From assembly GCF_900090195.1 (NCBI RefSeq), contig NZ_LT607803.1, positions 3,348,001 to 3,412,000 on the forward strand: a stretch of 64,000 nt of DNA, in the 5' to 3' direction. The DNA is from Variovorax sp. HW608 (GTDB lineage: Bacteria; Pseudomonadota; Gammaproteobacteria; Burkholderiales; Burkholderiaceae_C). This document shows, in pieces, positions 35,088-49,416 of this stretch (positions are counted from its first letter, which is position 1; the number at the start of each line of letters is the position of its first letter). The notes below the pieces were generated by a model that was not told the origin of the DNA, did not search any database, and saw only the letters and a program-made list of their open reading frames with translations. The position numbers and the translations under genes were made by a program.

Positions 35088-35816
35088 TGGCCCGCCTTGC
35101 GGCGTGCCCTCAAACCGTTCGCTGTGCACCCCGTGCGCCAGGATGCCCGCTTGCAGGTAACGGCGAATCAGCCGCAGCACCTGCTTGTCCGCTATCCGCT
35201 TTGCCAGGCGGTCCATCAGGATGTCGTGGTTCACGCGGTCGAAGAATTTCTCCAGATCCACGTCTACCACGATCCCGTAGCCCGCCTGCGCGTACTGCTG
35301 CGCCTCCAACACCGCGTCGTGCGCGCTTCGCCCCGGCCGGAAGCCGTGACTGTGCTCGCTGAAGGTCGGATCGATGAGCGGTTGCAGTACTTGCAGCAGC
35401 GCCTGCTGGATCAATCTGTCCACGACGGTCGGTATCCCCAGTTCGCGCATCCCGCCACCCGGTTTGGGAATGCCCACGCGGCGCACCGGCTCGGGCCGGT
35501 AGCTGCCGTCCAACACTCTTCTTCGGATGGCCGGCCACGCTGTCTTGAGATAGTCGCCCGTTTCTTGCACTGTGCGTCCATCGACGCCAGCGCTGCCCTT
35601 GTTGGCCTTCACGCGTTTCCACGCGCGCGCCATGTTCTCTCTGGCCAGCGCCTGCCCCAGCAGGTCAGTGGCCCCACAGTTCGTTTGTTCACGGCGCGCC
35701 AGCGTTGCTTCATCGCTCCCGGCTTCAGACGCGGCTTCACCGCGCCTCACTCCCGTGCGCCCCGGTCCGTCTTGCGACCTCCCGGGCTTCTGATGCAATG
35801 CACCGCCAAGCCTCAT
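35088..35816 (-). pseudogene. ltrA: Group II intron reverse transcriptase/maturase, 5' half
   Basis: This part contains RT blocks 0-4: ARENMARAWKRVKANKGSAG, VGIPKPGGGMRELGIPTVVD, FSEHSHGFRPGRSAHDAV and the catalytic Asp of VVDVDLEKFFDRVNHD. It stops at GTPQGGPL, where the serine-recombinase element enters. The other half (29488-30141) holds YADD and the maturase domain. The start at 35816 is the first Met of the frame, and later starts are possible. Splitting puts the catalytic Asp residues on separate transcripts, so the maturase should be inactive. Confidence 0.9.
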
Positions 35817-36196
35817 GACTCGTCACTGTCCTTCTCGTTCGGTTCTTCGTCGGGTCGCCCCGACTACTACAACCTCTGCTGACTTCTCGCTCCACCTCAT
35901 CGGTGTCGCCCTTTCAGGCACAAGGCGAGATCTCCCCAGGTAAGAACGCCATCCTTCACCGCACAGCCGTCGCATCTACGTCACCTCGCCTTGACCACAA
36001 GGGCTTCGCGATCATTTGCCCGCTCGCCCTGCTCGGCACCGCCTCATATGCGCTTCGTGTTCCTCGACTCGCGGCTTACGCTCCATGCTTCCTTCCCACG
36101 CTCGGTCGCCCTCACGCAGTTGCACTTCACTTCGCTCACTGTGGTCAGCTCGCGGGAGGACTCGCACCTCCAGGATCGCGCCCATGCTGGGCGCAC
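35817..36196 (-). ncRNA. Group II intron 5' RNA region (domain I and following)
   Basis: Between the 5' end at 36196 and the maturase ORF lie about 380 bases with no other gene. The first 20 bases form a GCGCCCAGCATGGGCGC hairpin typical of intron domain I starts, and further paired stretches follow. The longer spurious ORFs here have no protein similarity that I recognise. Exon-binding sites could not be fixed by eye. Confidence 0.65.
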
Positions 36197-36200
36197 AAAT

Positions 36201-36227
36201 AAAAAAGCCGCCCAAAGGCGGCTTTTT
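36201..36227 (-). terminator. Terminator of the ATP synthase operon
   Basis: The stem GCCGCC/GGCGGC (36207-36212 and 36217-36222) with a CAAA loop is flanked by A and T runs. On the minus strand the T-run is followed by ATTT and then the intron 5' end at 36196. It closes the atp operon 23 bp after the atpC stop. Confidence 0.9.
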
Positions 36228-36249
36228 CGGAGAAGTCAGACCGTGCCGG

Positions 36250-36669
36250 TCACTTCTTCTGGCGGTACTTGCGCAGCGCAGCGATCTGCGCGGCCATCAC
36301 GGTGAGTTCGGACTGGGCCAGGGCGATGTCGATGTCGCTCTTGGCGTTCTTCAGAGCCTCTTCGGCGCGCGCCTTGGCGGCGCTGGCCTTCTCGTCGTCC
36401 AGGTCCTTGCCGCGGATCGCGGTGTCGGACAGCACGGTCACCGTGGTCGGCTGCACTTCCAGGATGCCACCGGCCACGAAGACGAATTCCTCGCCGCCGT
36501 CGGCCGTCTCGATGCGCACGGCGCCGGGACGGATGCGCGTGATCAGCGGCGTGTGGCGCGGGTAGATGCCGAGCTCGCCGGCTTCGCCGGGGAGCGCGAC
36601 GAACTTGGCCTCGCCCGAGAAGATGGACTCCTCGGCGCTGACCACGTCCACATGAATAGTGTTAGCCAT
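36250..36669 (-). CDS. atpC: F1Fo ATP synthase epsilon subunit
   Basis: This 139-residue central-stalk subunit has the usual length. The N-terminal beta-sandwich shows [19 protein letters not shown] and [14 protein letters not shown], then RPGAVRIE. The C-terminal helical hairpin ([25 protein letters not shown]) is the part that can inhibit hydrolysis. Last gene of the atp operon. A 148-bp gap holding a dispersed repeat separates it from atpD. Confidence 0.95.
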   Translation of the reverse strand: MANTIHVDVVSAEESIFSGEAKFVALPGEAGELGIYPRHTPLITRIRPGAVRIETADGGEEFVFVAGGILEVQPTTVTVLSDTAIRGKDLDDEKASAAKARAEEALKNAKSDIDIALAQSELTVMAAQIAALRKYRQKK

Positions 36670-36714
36670 CTGCTAATTCCTTCAGTATTCCACTGACCCG
36701 CGATGCGTGACCTC

Positions 36715-36812
36715 GGCGCAGCCCAACCCAGGGCACCCGCGGAACCGGCTTTGCCGGGCCGCTGGGTGCGCCCCCGGAGAGGGGGAGCGCCGAAGGCGCA
36801 TGGGGGTGAGCG
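36715..36812 (-). repeat. Dispersed GC-rich intergenic repeat, copy 2 (between atpD and atpC)
   Basis: On the minus strand the core CAGCGGCCCGGCAAAGCCGG (36764-36745) matches copy 1 at 18568-18587 with one difference. The CCCCCTCTCCGGGGG palindrome next to it can form a strong hairpin inside the atp transcript. It may tune epsilon-subunit expression relative to beta, but this is inference. Confidence 0.7.
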
Positions 36813-36817
36813 TCATT

Positions 36818-39147
<2,330 letters not shown>

Positions 39148-39168
39148 TGGGGCTCCTTGCTTGGTCGA

Positions 39169-40722
<1,554 letters not shown>

Positions 40723-40758
40723 GACTCTTTCCTTCTTTCGTTAAGGGGGCTGACGGCC

Positions 40759-41289
40759 TCAGGCCACCAGCGCAACTTTCATTTGTTCAAGACGCGCTTT
40801 GACGGAGGTGTCGAGCACTTCGTCGCCGACCACGACGCGGATGCCGCCGATCAACGACGGGTCCTGCTGGACCGTGACCTGCAGCTTGCGGGCGAAGCGC
40901 TTTTCGAGCGTGGCAGCCACGCTGCCGAGCGCAGCCGCATCGATGGGGAAGGCGCTGTACACCACGGCATCGGACAAACCGCTCTGTGCGTTCGCCAGGG
41001 CGTGGAACTGCCTGGCGATTTCCGGCAGCGCATGGAAGCGCCCGTTCTCGAGCAGCGCCGCGAGGAAGTTGTTCGCGGCAGGCGGCAGCGGCGCGCCGAA
41101 CGCGCCGGCGACCACATCGAGCACCTGTTCGTTGGTGGCCTTGGGGTTGTCCGCAAGCTGCTGCAGTTCGTGGTTGGCGCCGATGGCCGCAACCTTTTCG
41201 ACCCAGGCTGCCGCGCCGCTCAGATCCGACGCCGAGGCCTTGAACAGCGCTTCGGCGTAGGGACGTGCAATGGTGGCGAGTTCTGCCAT
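40759..41289 (-). CDS. atpH: F1Fo ATP synthase delta subunit
   Basis: This 176-residue peripheral-stalk protein shows the delta/OSCP pattern: [15 protein letters not shown] at the N-terminus, and [35 protein letters not shown] at the C-terminus, where GG-R-V-G-D is conserved. It joins the b-subunit stalk to the alpha subunit. 7 bp separate it from atpF. Confidence 0.95.
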   Translation of the reverse strand: MAELATIARPYAEALFKASASDLSGAAAWVEKVAAIGANHELQQLADNPKATNEQVLDVVAGAFGAPLPPAANNFLAALLENGRFHALPEIARQFHALANAQSGLSDAVVYSAFPIDAAALGSVAATLEKRFARKLQVTVQQDPSLIGGIRVVVGDEVLDTSVKARLEQMKVALVA

Positions 41290-41296
41290 GGCTTGA

Positions 41297-41767
41297 TCAG
41301 AGTTCCGTCTGCAGGCGGGTCAGCAAATCGGCGTGGACGGCCGGATTCACTTCCTTGCGCAGGATCTGCTCGGCGCCCTTGACGGCCAGCACGGCGACCT
41401 GCTCACGCAGGGCTTCGCGCGCCTTCATGGCCTGCTGGTCGGCTTCGACGCGGGCGGCGGCGATGATCTTGTTGCCTTCTTCCGTGGCGCGGGCCTTGGC
41501 CTCTTCAACGATGGCCTGCGCACGACGTTCGGCATCTGCAAGACGCTGGGCGGACTCGTTGCGAGCCTGGCCGAGTTCGGCCTCGACGCGCTTGTTGGCG
41601 GCGCTCAGCTCGGTCTTGGCCTTGTCGGCAGCAGCCAGGCCATCGGCGATCTTCTGGGCACGATCGTCCAGCGCCTTGGCGATAGGCGGCCACACATACT
41701 TCATCGTGAACCCGACCAGGATCAGGAACACGATCATCTGGATGATCAGGGTACCGGTAATGCTCAC
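41297..41767 (-). CDS. atpF: F1Fo ATP synthase b subunit
   Basis: This 156-residue protein has one N-terminal membrane helix (about residues 5-25), then a long hydrophilic helix of Ala, Glu, Lys and Arg that dimerises as the peripheral stalk. The [22 protein letters not shown] start of the stalk is typical of beta- and gammaproteobacteria. Normal length. Confidence 0.95.
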   Translation of the reverse strand: MSITGTLIIQMIVFLILVGFTMKYVWPPIAKALDDRAQKIADGLAAADKAKTELSAANKRVEAELGQARNESAQRLADAERRAQAIVEEAKARATEEGNKIIAAARVEADQQAMKAREALREQVAVLAVKGAEQILRKEVNPAVHADLLTRLQTEL

Positions 41768-41849
41768 TTTTTGTTCCCTCTCTTTGGGAATGAATCCAAG
41801 GTCATTCGGCGAGGAACGACATGGGTTCGACGAGAAAGCCTGGGCCGAT

Positions 41850-43041
<1,192 letters not shown>

Positions 43042-43054
43042 TCGTTACTCGTTC

Positions 43055-43543
43055 TTAAAGTTTGGGGCGCTTGGGAGCCAGCATCACAGCCACCCAGGTC
43101 GCCTTCATTGTCACCACCAGGCCGATCAGCATTGCTGGCCAGCTCAGCGCCACTACCAGCCTCGGCGCGGCGATCAGCATCGCCATCGTCAAGGCCAACT
43201 TGACCATTTCCCACAAGAAGAATCCGAATACCGCAGTACCCGGATTCAACGAAGCAAACCTTCCGGTCAGCCCCCGCGCGAACACCGCCGCGGGCAGAAC
43301 CACCGCGAGCGCGCCGTATCCGGCGGACCATCCCAGATTTTGCCTCCCTGTGAGCCCCCAGGCGGCCAAGGCCACCAGGAGTCCCGCCGCGACCTGAATC
43401 GCGATCACGCGCCATGGCGAGATCAACGGCTTCCTGTCGCGAAGCCGCTGCGCCTCCTCGGCTGTCAGCGGCTTGTAATCTTCTTCCGGGTCAGGGCTGT
43501 CCTCATGGAATCCCTTCGAGGCATCGCGGGCGTTTGTTTTCAT
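43055..43543 (-). CDS. atpI: ATP synthase assembly protein AtpI
   Basis: This 162-residue protein has four membrane helices (about residues 45-64, 72-90, 103-125 and 131-152) after a hydrophilic N-terminus of about 40 residues. AtpI proteins help assemble the c ring and may carry magnesium. The position as first gene of the atp operon supports the assignment more than motifs do. The upstream 176-bp gap to the divergent dat gene should hold the atp promoter; no box was assigned. Confidence 0.88.
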   Translation of the reverse strand: MKTNARDASKGFHEDSPDPEEDYKPLTAEEAQRLRDRKPLISPWRVIAIQVAAGLLVALAAWGLTGRQNLGWSAGYGALAVVLPAAVFARGLTGRFASLNPGTAVFGFFLWEMVKLALTMAMLIAAPRLVVALSWPAMLIGLVVTMKATWVAVMLAPKRPKL

Positions 43544-43719
43544 TTCAAATGAAGCCCGAATGACGACCCAGAATTTCTACAAAGCCATTGATTATAGGTA
43601 GAAAGACACGGGCTTCCGTCAGGTTGACGACACATGCGCGGAAATGGCCTTGACAGCCGGATGCCGAATCGGCATCGGCCGGGTTGGAAAGCCACGATCC
43701 GCCCCCACCATAATTCCCC

Positions 43720-44637
43720 ATGCACCCGATCATCGACGCCCTCCCCGATTCACTCTGCTACCTCGACGGCACCTACACGCCCCTCTGCGACGCGAAGGTG
43801 AGCGTGCTGGACCGGGGCTTCATCTTCGGCGACGGCGTCTACGAGGTCGTGCCGGTCTATGAAGGCCATCTCTTCTGCTTCGACGAGCACATGGCGCGCC
43901 TCGAACGCTCGCTGGCCGAACTGCAGATCGAGAATCCGCTGAGCGCGTCGCAATGGCAGGGCATCGCCGCGCGGCTGATCGAAGCCTCGCCCGCCGCTGC
44001 GCGCGCGGGCACGCAGGGCCTCTACATCCAGGTGACGCGCGGCGTCGCGCCACGCGAACACGCGATGCCGCAAGGGCTCACGCCGACGGTCTTCGTCATG
44101 CTCAATCCGATGAAGCCGGTGCCGGACGCCGTCCGCGCCAAGGGGGTCGCCTGCGTCAGCGCGCACGATTTCCGCTGGCAGAAGGCGCACATCAAGAGCA
44201 CCAGCCTGCTCGGCGCGGTGCTGGCGCGCCAGATCAGCGTCGAAGCCGGCGCGGCGGAAACCATCATGTTCCGCGGCAAATGGCTCAGCGAGGCGTCGTC
44301 GAGCAACGTGTGGATCGTCAAGCAAGGCGCAGTCGTCGGGCCGCCGAAGGACGAACTGGTGCTCGCCGGCATCCGCTACGGCCTGATCGAGCGCCTGTGC
44401 GCCGAAGCCGGCATCCCCTTCACGTTGCGCCGCGTCGCGCGCGAGGAAGTCTTCGACGCCGACGAGTTGCTGCTGTCCTCGGCGAGCAAGGAGATCCTGC
44501 CGGTCGTCACGCTCGATGGCCGGGCGATCGGCAGCGGCCGGCCCGGCCCCGTCTTTCAAACCCTTTTTGCCGGCTACCAGCGAGCCATCGAAGATGCGAA
44601 GGCGAGCAGCACCCAGGACAACGGAGTCACAGCATGA
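43720..44637 (+). CDS. dat: Class IV (D-amino-acid type) aminotransferase
   Basis: This 305-residue PLP enzyme is probably D-alanine transaminase: YLDGTYTPLCDAKVSVLDRG, FIFGDGVYEVVPVYEGHLF, the PLP Lys in HIKSTSLLGAVLARQ and the phosphate-binding SEASSSNVWIV region. Related branched-chain aminotransferases share the fold, but the early YLDG and the KSTSLLG lysine context favour the D-amino-acid group. It overlaps the next gene by ATGA and leads the lipoate block. Confidence 0.88.
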   Translation: MHPIIDALPDSLCYLDGTYTPLCDAKVSVLDRGFIFGDGVYEVVPVYEGHLFCFDEHMARLERSLAELQIENPLSASQWQGIAARLIEASPAAARAGTQGLYIQVTRGVAPREHAMPQGLTPTVFVMLNPMKPVPDAVRAKGVACVSAHDFRWQKAHIKSTSLLGAVLARQISVEAGAAETIMFRGKWLSEASSSNVWIVKQGAVVGPPKDELVLAGIRYGLIERLCAEAGIPFTLRRVAREEVFDADELLLSSASKEILPVVTLDGRAIGSGRPGPVFQTLFAGYQRAIEDAKASSTQDNGVTA

Positions 44638-44951
44638 GCACCCCCAGCACCCCGCCCAGCGGCGCAACGCCCGACACCCCGGTGGATCCGCGCAAGGATT
44701 CGCTGATCGAGTACCCCTCGAAGTTCCCGATCAAGGTCATGGGCGCCAAGGTCGACGGCTTCGTGCATGCGGTCACGCAGGTCGCCGAGCGCTTCGACCC
44801 GGGCTTCGACGCCAGCACCGTGGAACTGCGCCCGAGCAAGGCCGGCAACTACCTCGGCGTGACGATCACCGTCACCGCGACCAGCCGCGAGCAGCTCGAC
44901 GACCTGTACCGCGCGCTCTCCAGCCATCCGATGGTCAAGGTGGTGCTCTGA
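44634..44951 (+). CDS. ybeD: YbeD/DUF493-family protein
   Basis: This 105-residue protein has an ACT-like DUF493 domain: [20 protein letters not shown], then [38 protein letters not shown] to the end. The N-terminal 25 residues are Pro/Thr-rich and disordered. YbeD genes commonly precede lipB, as here, and a role in controlling lipoylation has been proposed for the family. It is translationally coupled to dat. Confidence 0.92.
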   Translation: MSTPSTPPSGATPDTPVDPRKDSLIEYPSKFPIKVMGAKVDGFVHAVTQVAERFDPGFDASTVELRPSKAGNYLGVTITVTATSREQLDDLYRALSSHPMVKVVL

Positions 44952-45006
44952 GCCGCCCGGCCGCTCCGAAGGCGAATCCCGAAGCGCTGCTGCGCGAGGG
45001 CGGTCA

Positions 45007-45684
45007 ATGAGCGCCCTGCAGGTCTCGCTGCTCGGCCGCGTCGACTACGCCGCGACCTACGCGGCAATGCAGAAGGCGACCGAAGAGCGTTCGGCGGATT
45101 CGCCCGACCAGCTCTGGATCTGCGAGCATCCGCCGGTCTACACGCAGGGCTTGGCCGGCAAGGCCGACCATGTGCTGAACCCCGGCGAGATCCCCGTGGT
45201 GCAGACCAATCGCGGCGGCCAGGTGACCTACCACGGCCCCGGCCAGGTGGTGGCCTATCCGCTGATCGACCTGCGGCGCGCCGGCTACTACGTCAAGGAA
45301 TACGTCTATCGCATCGAGGAATCGGTGATCCGCACCCTCGCCCACTTCGGCGTGACCGGCCACCGCGTCGGCGGCGCGCCGGGCATCTACGTGCGGCTCG
45401 ACGACCCGTTCTCGCATGCGGCGCTGACCGGCCCGGCACACCCGGACGACCCGTTCCGCGGCCTCGGCAAGATCGCCGCGCTGGGCATCAAGGTGAGCCG
45501 GCACTGCACATACCACGGTGTCGCCCTCAACGTGGCGATGGACCTCGAACCCTTCACCCGCATCAACCCTTGCGGCTATGCCGGGCTGAAAACCGTCGAC
45601 CTTTTTACAATCGGGGTCCGAACAACCTGGGACGAAGCGGCGCAGGTGCTGGGCAGCAAGCTCAACGTCTACCTCGCACCTTGA
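45007..45684 (+). CDS. lipB: Lipoyl(octanoyl) transferase
   Basis: This 225-residue enzyme moves octanoyl groups from acyl carrier protein to lipoyl domains. Hallmarks are [20 protein letters not shown], the catalytic-Cys region [14 protein letters not shown] and a [18 protein letters not shown] segment containing the active-site Lys. It lies 55 bp after ybeD and 18 bp before lipA. Confidence 0.95.
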   Translation: MSALQVSLLGRVDYAATYAAMQKATEERSADSPDQLWICEHPPVYTQGLAGKADHVLNPGEIPVVQTNRGGQVTYHGPGQVVAYPLIDLRRAGYYVKEYVYRIEESVIRTLAHFGVTGHRVGGAPGIYVRLDDPFSHAALTGPAHPDDPFRGLGKIAALGIKVSRHCTYHGVALNVAMDLEPFTRINPCGYAGLKTVDLFTIGVRTTWDEAAQVLGSKLNVYLAP

Positions 45685-45702
45685 GCCCGCCAGAGAGAAC
45701 GC

Positions 45703-46695
45703 ATGAGCACCCCGCACGTTGAACCCACCGTGGTCCGAGAGGCCCAAAGCGCCGCCGACTACAACCCCTCGGCCAAGCAGAAGGCCGCCGCCAAGCTGTC
45801 CCGCATCCCCGTCAAGGTGGTCCAGGGCGAGGTGCTCAAGAAGCCCGAGTGGATCCGCGTCAAGGCCGGTTCGCCCACCACCCGCTTCTACGAGATCAAG
45901 CAGATCCTGCGCGAGAGCAACCTGCACACCGTGTGCGAAGAGGCTTCGTGCCCGAACATCGGCGAATGCTTCGGCAACGGCACCGCCACCTTCATGATCA
46001 TGGGCGACAAGTGCACGCGCCGTTGCCCCTTCTGCGACGTCGGCCACGGCCGCCCCGATCCGCTCGACAAGGACGAGCCGCTCAATCTCGCGAAGACCAT
46101 CGCCAAGCTGCGCCTCAAGTACGTGGTGATCACGAGCGTCGACCGCGACGACCTGCGCGACGGCGGCAGCCAGCACTTCGTCGACTGCATTCGCAGCACG
46201 CGCGAGCTGTCGCCCCAGACGCAGATCGAGATCCTCGTGCCCGACTTCCGCGGCCGCGACGACCGCGCGCTGGAGATCCTCAAGGCCGCGCCGCCGGACG
46301 TGATGAACCACAACCTCGAGACCGTGCCGCGCCTCTACAAGGAAGCGCGCCCAGGCAGCGACTACCAGTTCAGCCTCAGCCTGCTGAAGAAGTTCAAGGC
46401 GCTGCACCCCCAGGTGCCGACGAAGAGCGGCATCATGGTCGGCCTCGGCGAGACCGATGAAGAGATCCTGCAGGTCATGCGCGACATGCGCGCGCACGAC
46501 ATCGAGATGCTGACCATCGGCCAGTACCTCGCGCCGAGCAACAGCCATCTGCCGGTGCGCCGCTACGTGCATCCCGACACCTTCAAGATGTTCGAGGAAG
46601 AGGCCTACAAGATGGGCTTCAGCCATGCCGCGGTGGGCGCAATGGTGCGCTCGAGCTACCACGCCGACCAGCAGGCCCACGCGGCCGGCGTCTAG
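45703..46695 (+). CDS. lipA: Lipoyl synthase
   Basis: This 330-residue radical-SAM enzyme inserts two sulfurs into octanoyl-protein. The auxiliary cluster is bound by Cys78, Cys83 and Cys89 ([12 protein letters not shown]), and the radical-SAM cluster by Cys104, Cys108 and Cys111 (CTRRCPFC). The C-terminal RSSYHADQQ provides the conserved Ser ligand. It acts directly after LipB. Confidence 0.97.
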   Translation: MSTPHVEPTVVREAQSAADYNPSAKQKAAAKLSRIPVKVVQGEVLKKPEWIRVKAGSPTTRFYEIKQILRESNLHTVCEEASCPNIGECFGNGTATFMIMGDKCTRRCPFCDVGHGRPDPLDKDEPLNLAKTIAKLRLKYVVITSVDRDDLRDGGSQHFVDCIRSTRELSPQTQIEILVPDFRGRDDRALEILKAAPPDVMNHNLETVPRLYKEARPGSDYQFSLSLLKKFKALHPQVPTKSGIMVGLGETDEEILQVMRDMRAHDIEMLTIGQYLAPSNSHLPVRRYVHPDTFKMFEEEAYKMGFSHAAVGAMVRSSYHADQQAHAAGV

Positions 46696-46741
46696 CCGCC
46701 CCTCGCCCGGGAGACGGGCGGGCATTCCAGGCAGAAGAACA

Positions 46742-48286
46742 ATGAACGACTTCGAACGAGCCATCGGGCGCGACTTCGGCGTGATCGCCGAACTCGTTCA
46801 TCTCCACGCCGGACAATCGCCGGACCGCCCGGCGCTCGCGGATGCGCAGCGCTCGCTGTCCTACGGCGCGCTCGACGCGCTGATGGATCGCATCGCGGCC
46901 AGCCTCCAGCGCGATAGCCTGCAGGCGGGCGACGCCATCGCCATCTGCGCGGCATCGAGCGTGAACTACGCCGCCATCTTCCTCGGCGCGCTGCGCGCCG
47001 GCATCGCCGTGGCGCCGCTCGCGCCGGGCTCCACGCCGGCAAGCCTCGCGCGCATGATCGAGGACGCGGGCGCTCGCCTCCTCTTCGTCGATGCCGCGGC
47101 CGCCGAAACCATCGGGACCGCGGCGGCGCCTTCGGTCCCGCGCATCGCGATCGATGGCTCCACCGCCGGCGGCGACTTCGAGGCCTGGCTCGCGCCCGCC
47201 GGCAGCGCGCCCGCGCCCGTCCGGCCAGAACCGTCCTGGCCCTTCAACATCATCTATTCCTCCGGCACCACGGGCGAGCCCAAGGGCATCGTGCAGGGCC
47301 ACGGCATGCGCTGGGCGCACGTGCGGCGCGGCGCGAAATACGAGTACGGCCCCGAGACCGTCACGCTGCTGTCGACGCCGCTCTACTCCAACACCACGCT
47401 GGTCGTGTTCTTCCCGACCATCGCCTTCGGCGGCTGCGTGGTGCTTAGCCCCAAATTCGACGCCGCGGGCTACCTGAAGCTCGCCGAGCGCCTGCGCGTC
47501 ACGCACACCATGCTGGTGCCGGTGCAGTACCAGCGGCTGATGGCGCGGCCCGATTTCGACGCCCACGACCTGTCGAGCTTCCGCTTCAAGTTCAGCACCA
47601 GCGCGCCGTTCAACGCCGCGCTCAAGGCCGACGTGCTCGCGCGCTGGCCCGGCGGGCTGATCGAGTTCTACGGCATGACCGAAGGCGGCGGCACCTGCAT
47701 CCTCGAAGCGCATCTGCATCCGGACAAGCTGCACACGGTCGGCCAGCCCGCCGAAGGCAGCGACATCCGCCTCGTCGACGAATCGGGCCGCGAAGTGCCG
47801 GTCGGCGAAGCGGGCGAGGTGGTCGGCCACTCGGCCGGCATGATGGTCGGCTACCACCGCCAGCCGGAGAAGACGCGCGAGGTCGAGTGGTTCGACGCCA
47901 GCGGCAAGCGCTTCATCCGCACCGGCGACGTCGGGCGCTTCGATGCCGACGGCTTCCTCACGCTGTTCGATCGCAAGAAGGACATGATCATCAGCGGCGG
48001 CTTCAACATCTACCCGAGCGATCTCGAAACCGTGCTGCGCGGCCATCCGGCGGTGGCGGACGTGGCCGTGGTCGGCGTGCCCTCCGAGCAATGGGGCGAG
48101 ACGCCGGTGGCCTTCGTGGTGCGCCGCGAAGGCGATGCCACCGATGACAACACCTTGCTGCAATGGACCAACGCGCAGTTGGGCAAGACGCAGCGCCTCG
48201 CGCGGCTGAACTTCGTCGACGAGCTTCCGCGCAGCGCGATCGGCAAGGTGCTCAAGCGCGAGTTGCGTGAACGCGAAGCCCGTTGA
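46742..48286 (+). CDS. Acyl-CoA synthetase / AMP-dependent ligase
   Basis: This 514-residue class I adenylate-forming enzyme has the P-loop-like IIYSSGTTGEPKGIVQGHG, the EFYGMTEGGG adenine-binding motif, the Asp of FIRTGDVGRFDADGFL and the C-terminal catalytic Lys in LPRSAIGKVLKREL. The overall shape resembles long-chain or aryl acyl-CoA ligases; the substrate cannot be fixed. The start at 46742 follows a GAAGAACA stretch 46 bp after lipA. The next gene begins inside its end (20-bp overlap). Confidence 0.9.
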   Translation: MNDFERAIGRDFGVIAELVHLHAGQSPDRPALADAQRSLSYGALDALMDRIAASLQRDSLQAGDAIAICAASSVNYAAIFLGALRAGIAVAPLAPGSTPASLARMIEDAGARLLFVDAAAAETIGTAAAPSVPRIAIDGSTAGGDFEAWLAPAGSAPAPVRPEPSWPFNIIYSSGTTGEPKGIVQGHGMRWAHVRRGAKYEYGPETVTLLSTPLYSNTTLVVFFPTIAFGGCVVLSPKFDAAGYLKLAERLRVTHTMLVPVQYQRLMARPDFDAHDLSSFRFKFSTSAPFNAALKADVLARWPGGLIEFYGMTEGGGTCILEAHLHPDKLHTVGQPAEGSDIRLVDESGREVPVGEAGEVVGHSAGMMVGYHRQPEKTREVEWFDASGKRFIRTGDVGRFDADGFLTLFDRKKDMIISGGFNIYPSDLETVLRGHPAVADVAVVGVPSEQWGETPVAFVVRREGDATDDNTLLQWTNAQLGKTQRLARLNFVDELPRSAIGKVLKRELREREAR

Positions 48287-49379
48287 CGCGCACGAAGGCG
48301 GCGGCAACGGCCTGCTGTGGGTGCTGCTCGCCGCGGCGGCCGTGTTCGCCTTCGTGCGGCCGCGCGCGCCCCTCGAATACGTCCGGCTCGTCGACTGGCA
48401 GACCATCGGCGCGCTCGCCGGCCTGCTCGCGATCACCCAGGGCGTCGAGCGCAGTGGCATGCTGCAGAAGCTCGCGACGCAACTGCTTTCGCGCACCACC
48501 GAGCTGCGCCATCTGGTCTACCTGCTGACCGCGAGCGCGGCGCTGCTCTCGGCGCTGGTCACCAACGATGTCAGCCTGTTCCTGCTGGTGCCGCTCACCC
48601 GCGTGCTCGCCCAGCAGGCGCATCTGCCGCTCGGGCGTCTCGTGGTGCTGCAGGCGCTGGCGGTCAACGCGGGCTCGGCGCTCACGCCGATCGGCAATCC
48701 GCAGAACCTCTTTCTCTGGCACCGCTCGGGCGACAGCTTCGTCGGCTTCATGGCGATGATGGCGCCGACGGTCGCGGTCATGCTGTTCTGGCTCTTCGCC
48801 GCGATCCGCTTCCTGGTGCCGCGCGCGCCGATCCTGCTCAAGCCTTCGGGCGACGAGGTGCCGGTGGAGCCGCGCCTGCTGACGCTCTCGGGCCTGCTGT
48901 TCGTCGCCTTCGTGGTCGCGCTCGACCGGCACCGGATGCTGGCGGGACTCGCACTGGTGTTCGGCGCCTTCCTGCTGCTGCGCCCGCGCGTGCTGCTCGG
49001 CGTGGACTGGACCCTGCTCCTGATCATCGCGCTGATGTTCATCGACCTGCGCCAGCTCGCGGAGCTGCCCGCGGTGAACGCGCTGTTCGCGCAGTTGCCG
49101 ATCCGCGAAGGCTGGCGCCCCTACCTCGCGGCCATCGTCACTTCGCAGGTGATCAGCAACGTCCCGGCCGCCATCCTGCTCGAAGGCTTCGTGCACGACC
49201 TGCCTGCGCTCGCGGCCGGGGTGAGCGTCGGCGGCTTCGGCTGCGTGCTGGGCTCGCTCGCGAACCTGATCGCGCTCAGGCTCGCCAAGCTGCCGAACGG
49301 GCTGCGCGAATTCCATCGCATCAGCATTCCGTTCCTGCTGGTCTGCGGCCTGACCGCGCTGCTGCTGCGGCTCGGGTGA
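48267..49379 (+). CDS. SLC13/ArsB-type anion transporter family protein
   Basis: This 370-residue inner-membrane protein has about ten helices. It fits the ion-transporter superfamily: TNDVSLFLLVPLTRVL and NAGSALTPIGNPQNLFLW in the first half, and VTSQVISNVPAAILLEGF in the second, are the paired NDV/NPQN and SNVPA motifs of ArsB/CitT-like carriers. It is shorter than the usual 420-450 residues. The GTG start at 48267 overlaps the ligase gene. The substrate may be a carboxylate or an oxyanion. Confidence 0.82.
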   Translation: MNAKPVDAHEGGGNGLLWVLLAAAAVFAFVRPRAPLEYVRLVDWQTIGALAGLLAITQGVERSGMLQKLATQLLSRTTELRHLVYLLTASAALLSALVTNDVSLFLLVPLTRVLAQQAHLPLGRLVVLQALAVNAGSALTPIGNPQNLFLWHRSGDSFVGFMAMMAPTVAVMLFWLFAAIRFLVPRAPILLKPSGDEVPVEPRLLTLSGLLFVAFVVALDRHRMLAGLALVFGAFLLLRPRVLLGVDWTLLLIIALMFIDLRQLAELPAVNALFAQLPIREGWRPYLAAIVTSQVISNVPAAILLEGFVHDLPALAAGVSVGGFGCVLGSLANLIALRLAKLPNGLREFHRISIPFLLVCGLTALLLRLG

Positions 49380-49416
49380 CAGGGCCGCGCGCGGCGTGGA
49401 AAATCGACCGTCTCCC

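Larger units (their letters stand above)
29406..36196 (-). mobile_element. Group II intron (class C-like) split by a nested serine-recombinase element
   Basis: On the minus strand the intron begins GTGCGCCCAGCATGGGCGCG at 36196, a GUGYG-type 5' end, and ends ...GGCCCCTAT at 29406. Without the 4,946-bp insert it would be about 1,845 bp, a normal size. It encodes a reverse transcriptase/maturase (now in two pieces) and shows domain V and VI hairpins. The 5' boundary lies four bases after the T-run of the atpC terminator, the target class favoured by group IIC introns. The 3' boundary is judged from domain VI and could be off by a few bases. Confidence 0.85.

Noticed and set aside
46707..46722. 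CGCCCG/CGGGCG hairpin after lipA as a terminator
   Set aside because: The stem is short and not followed by a T-run. The ligase gene starts 20 bases later on the same strand.
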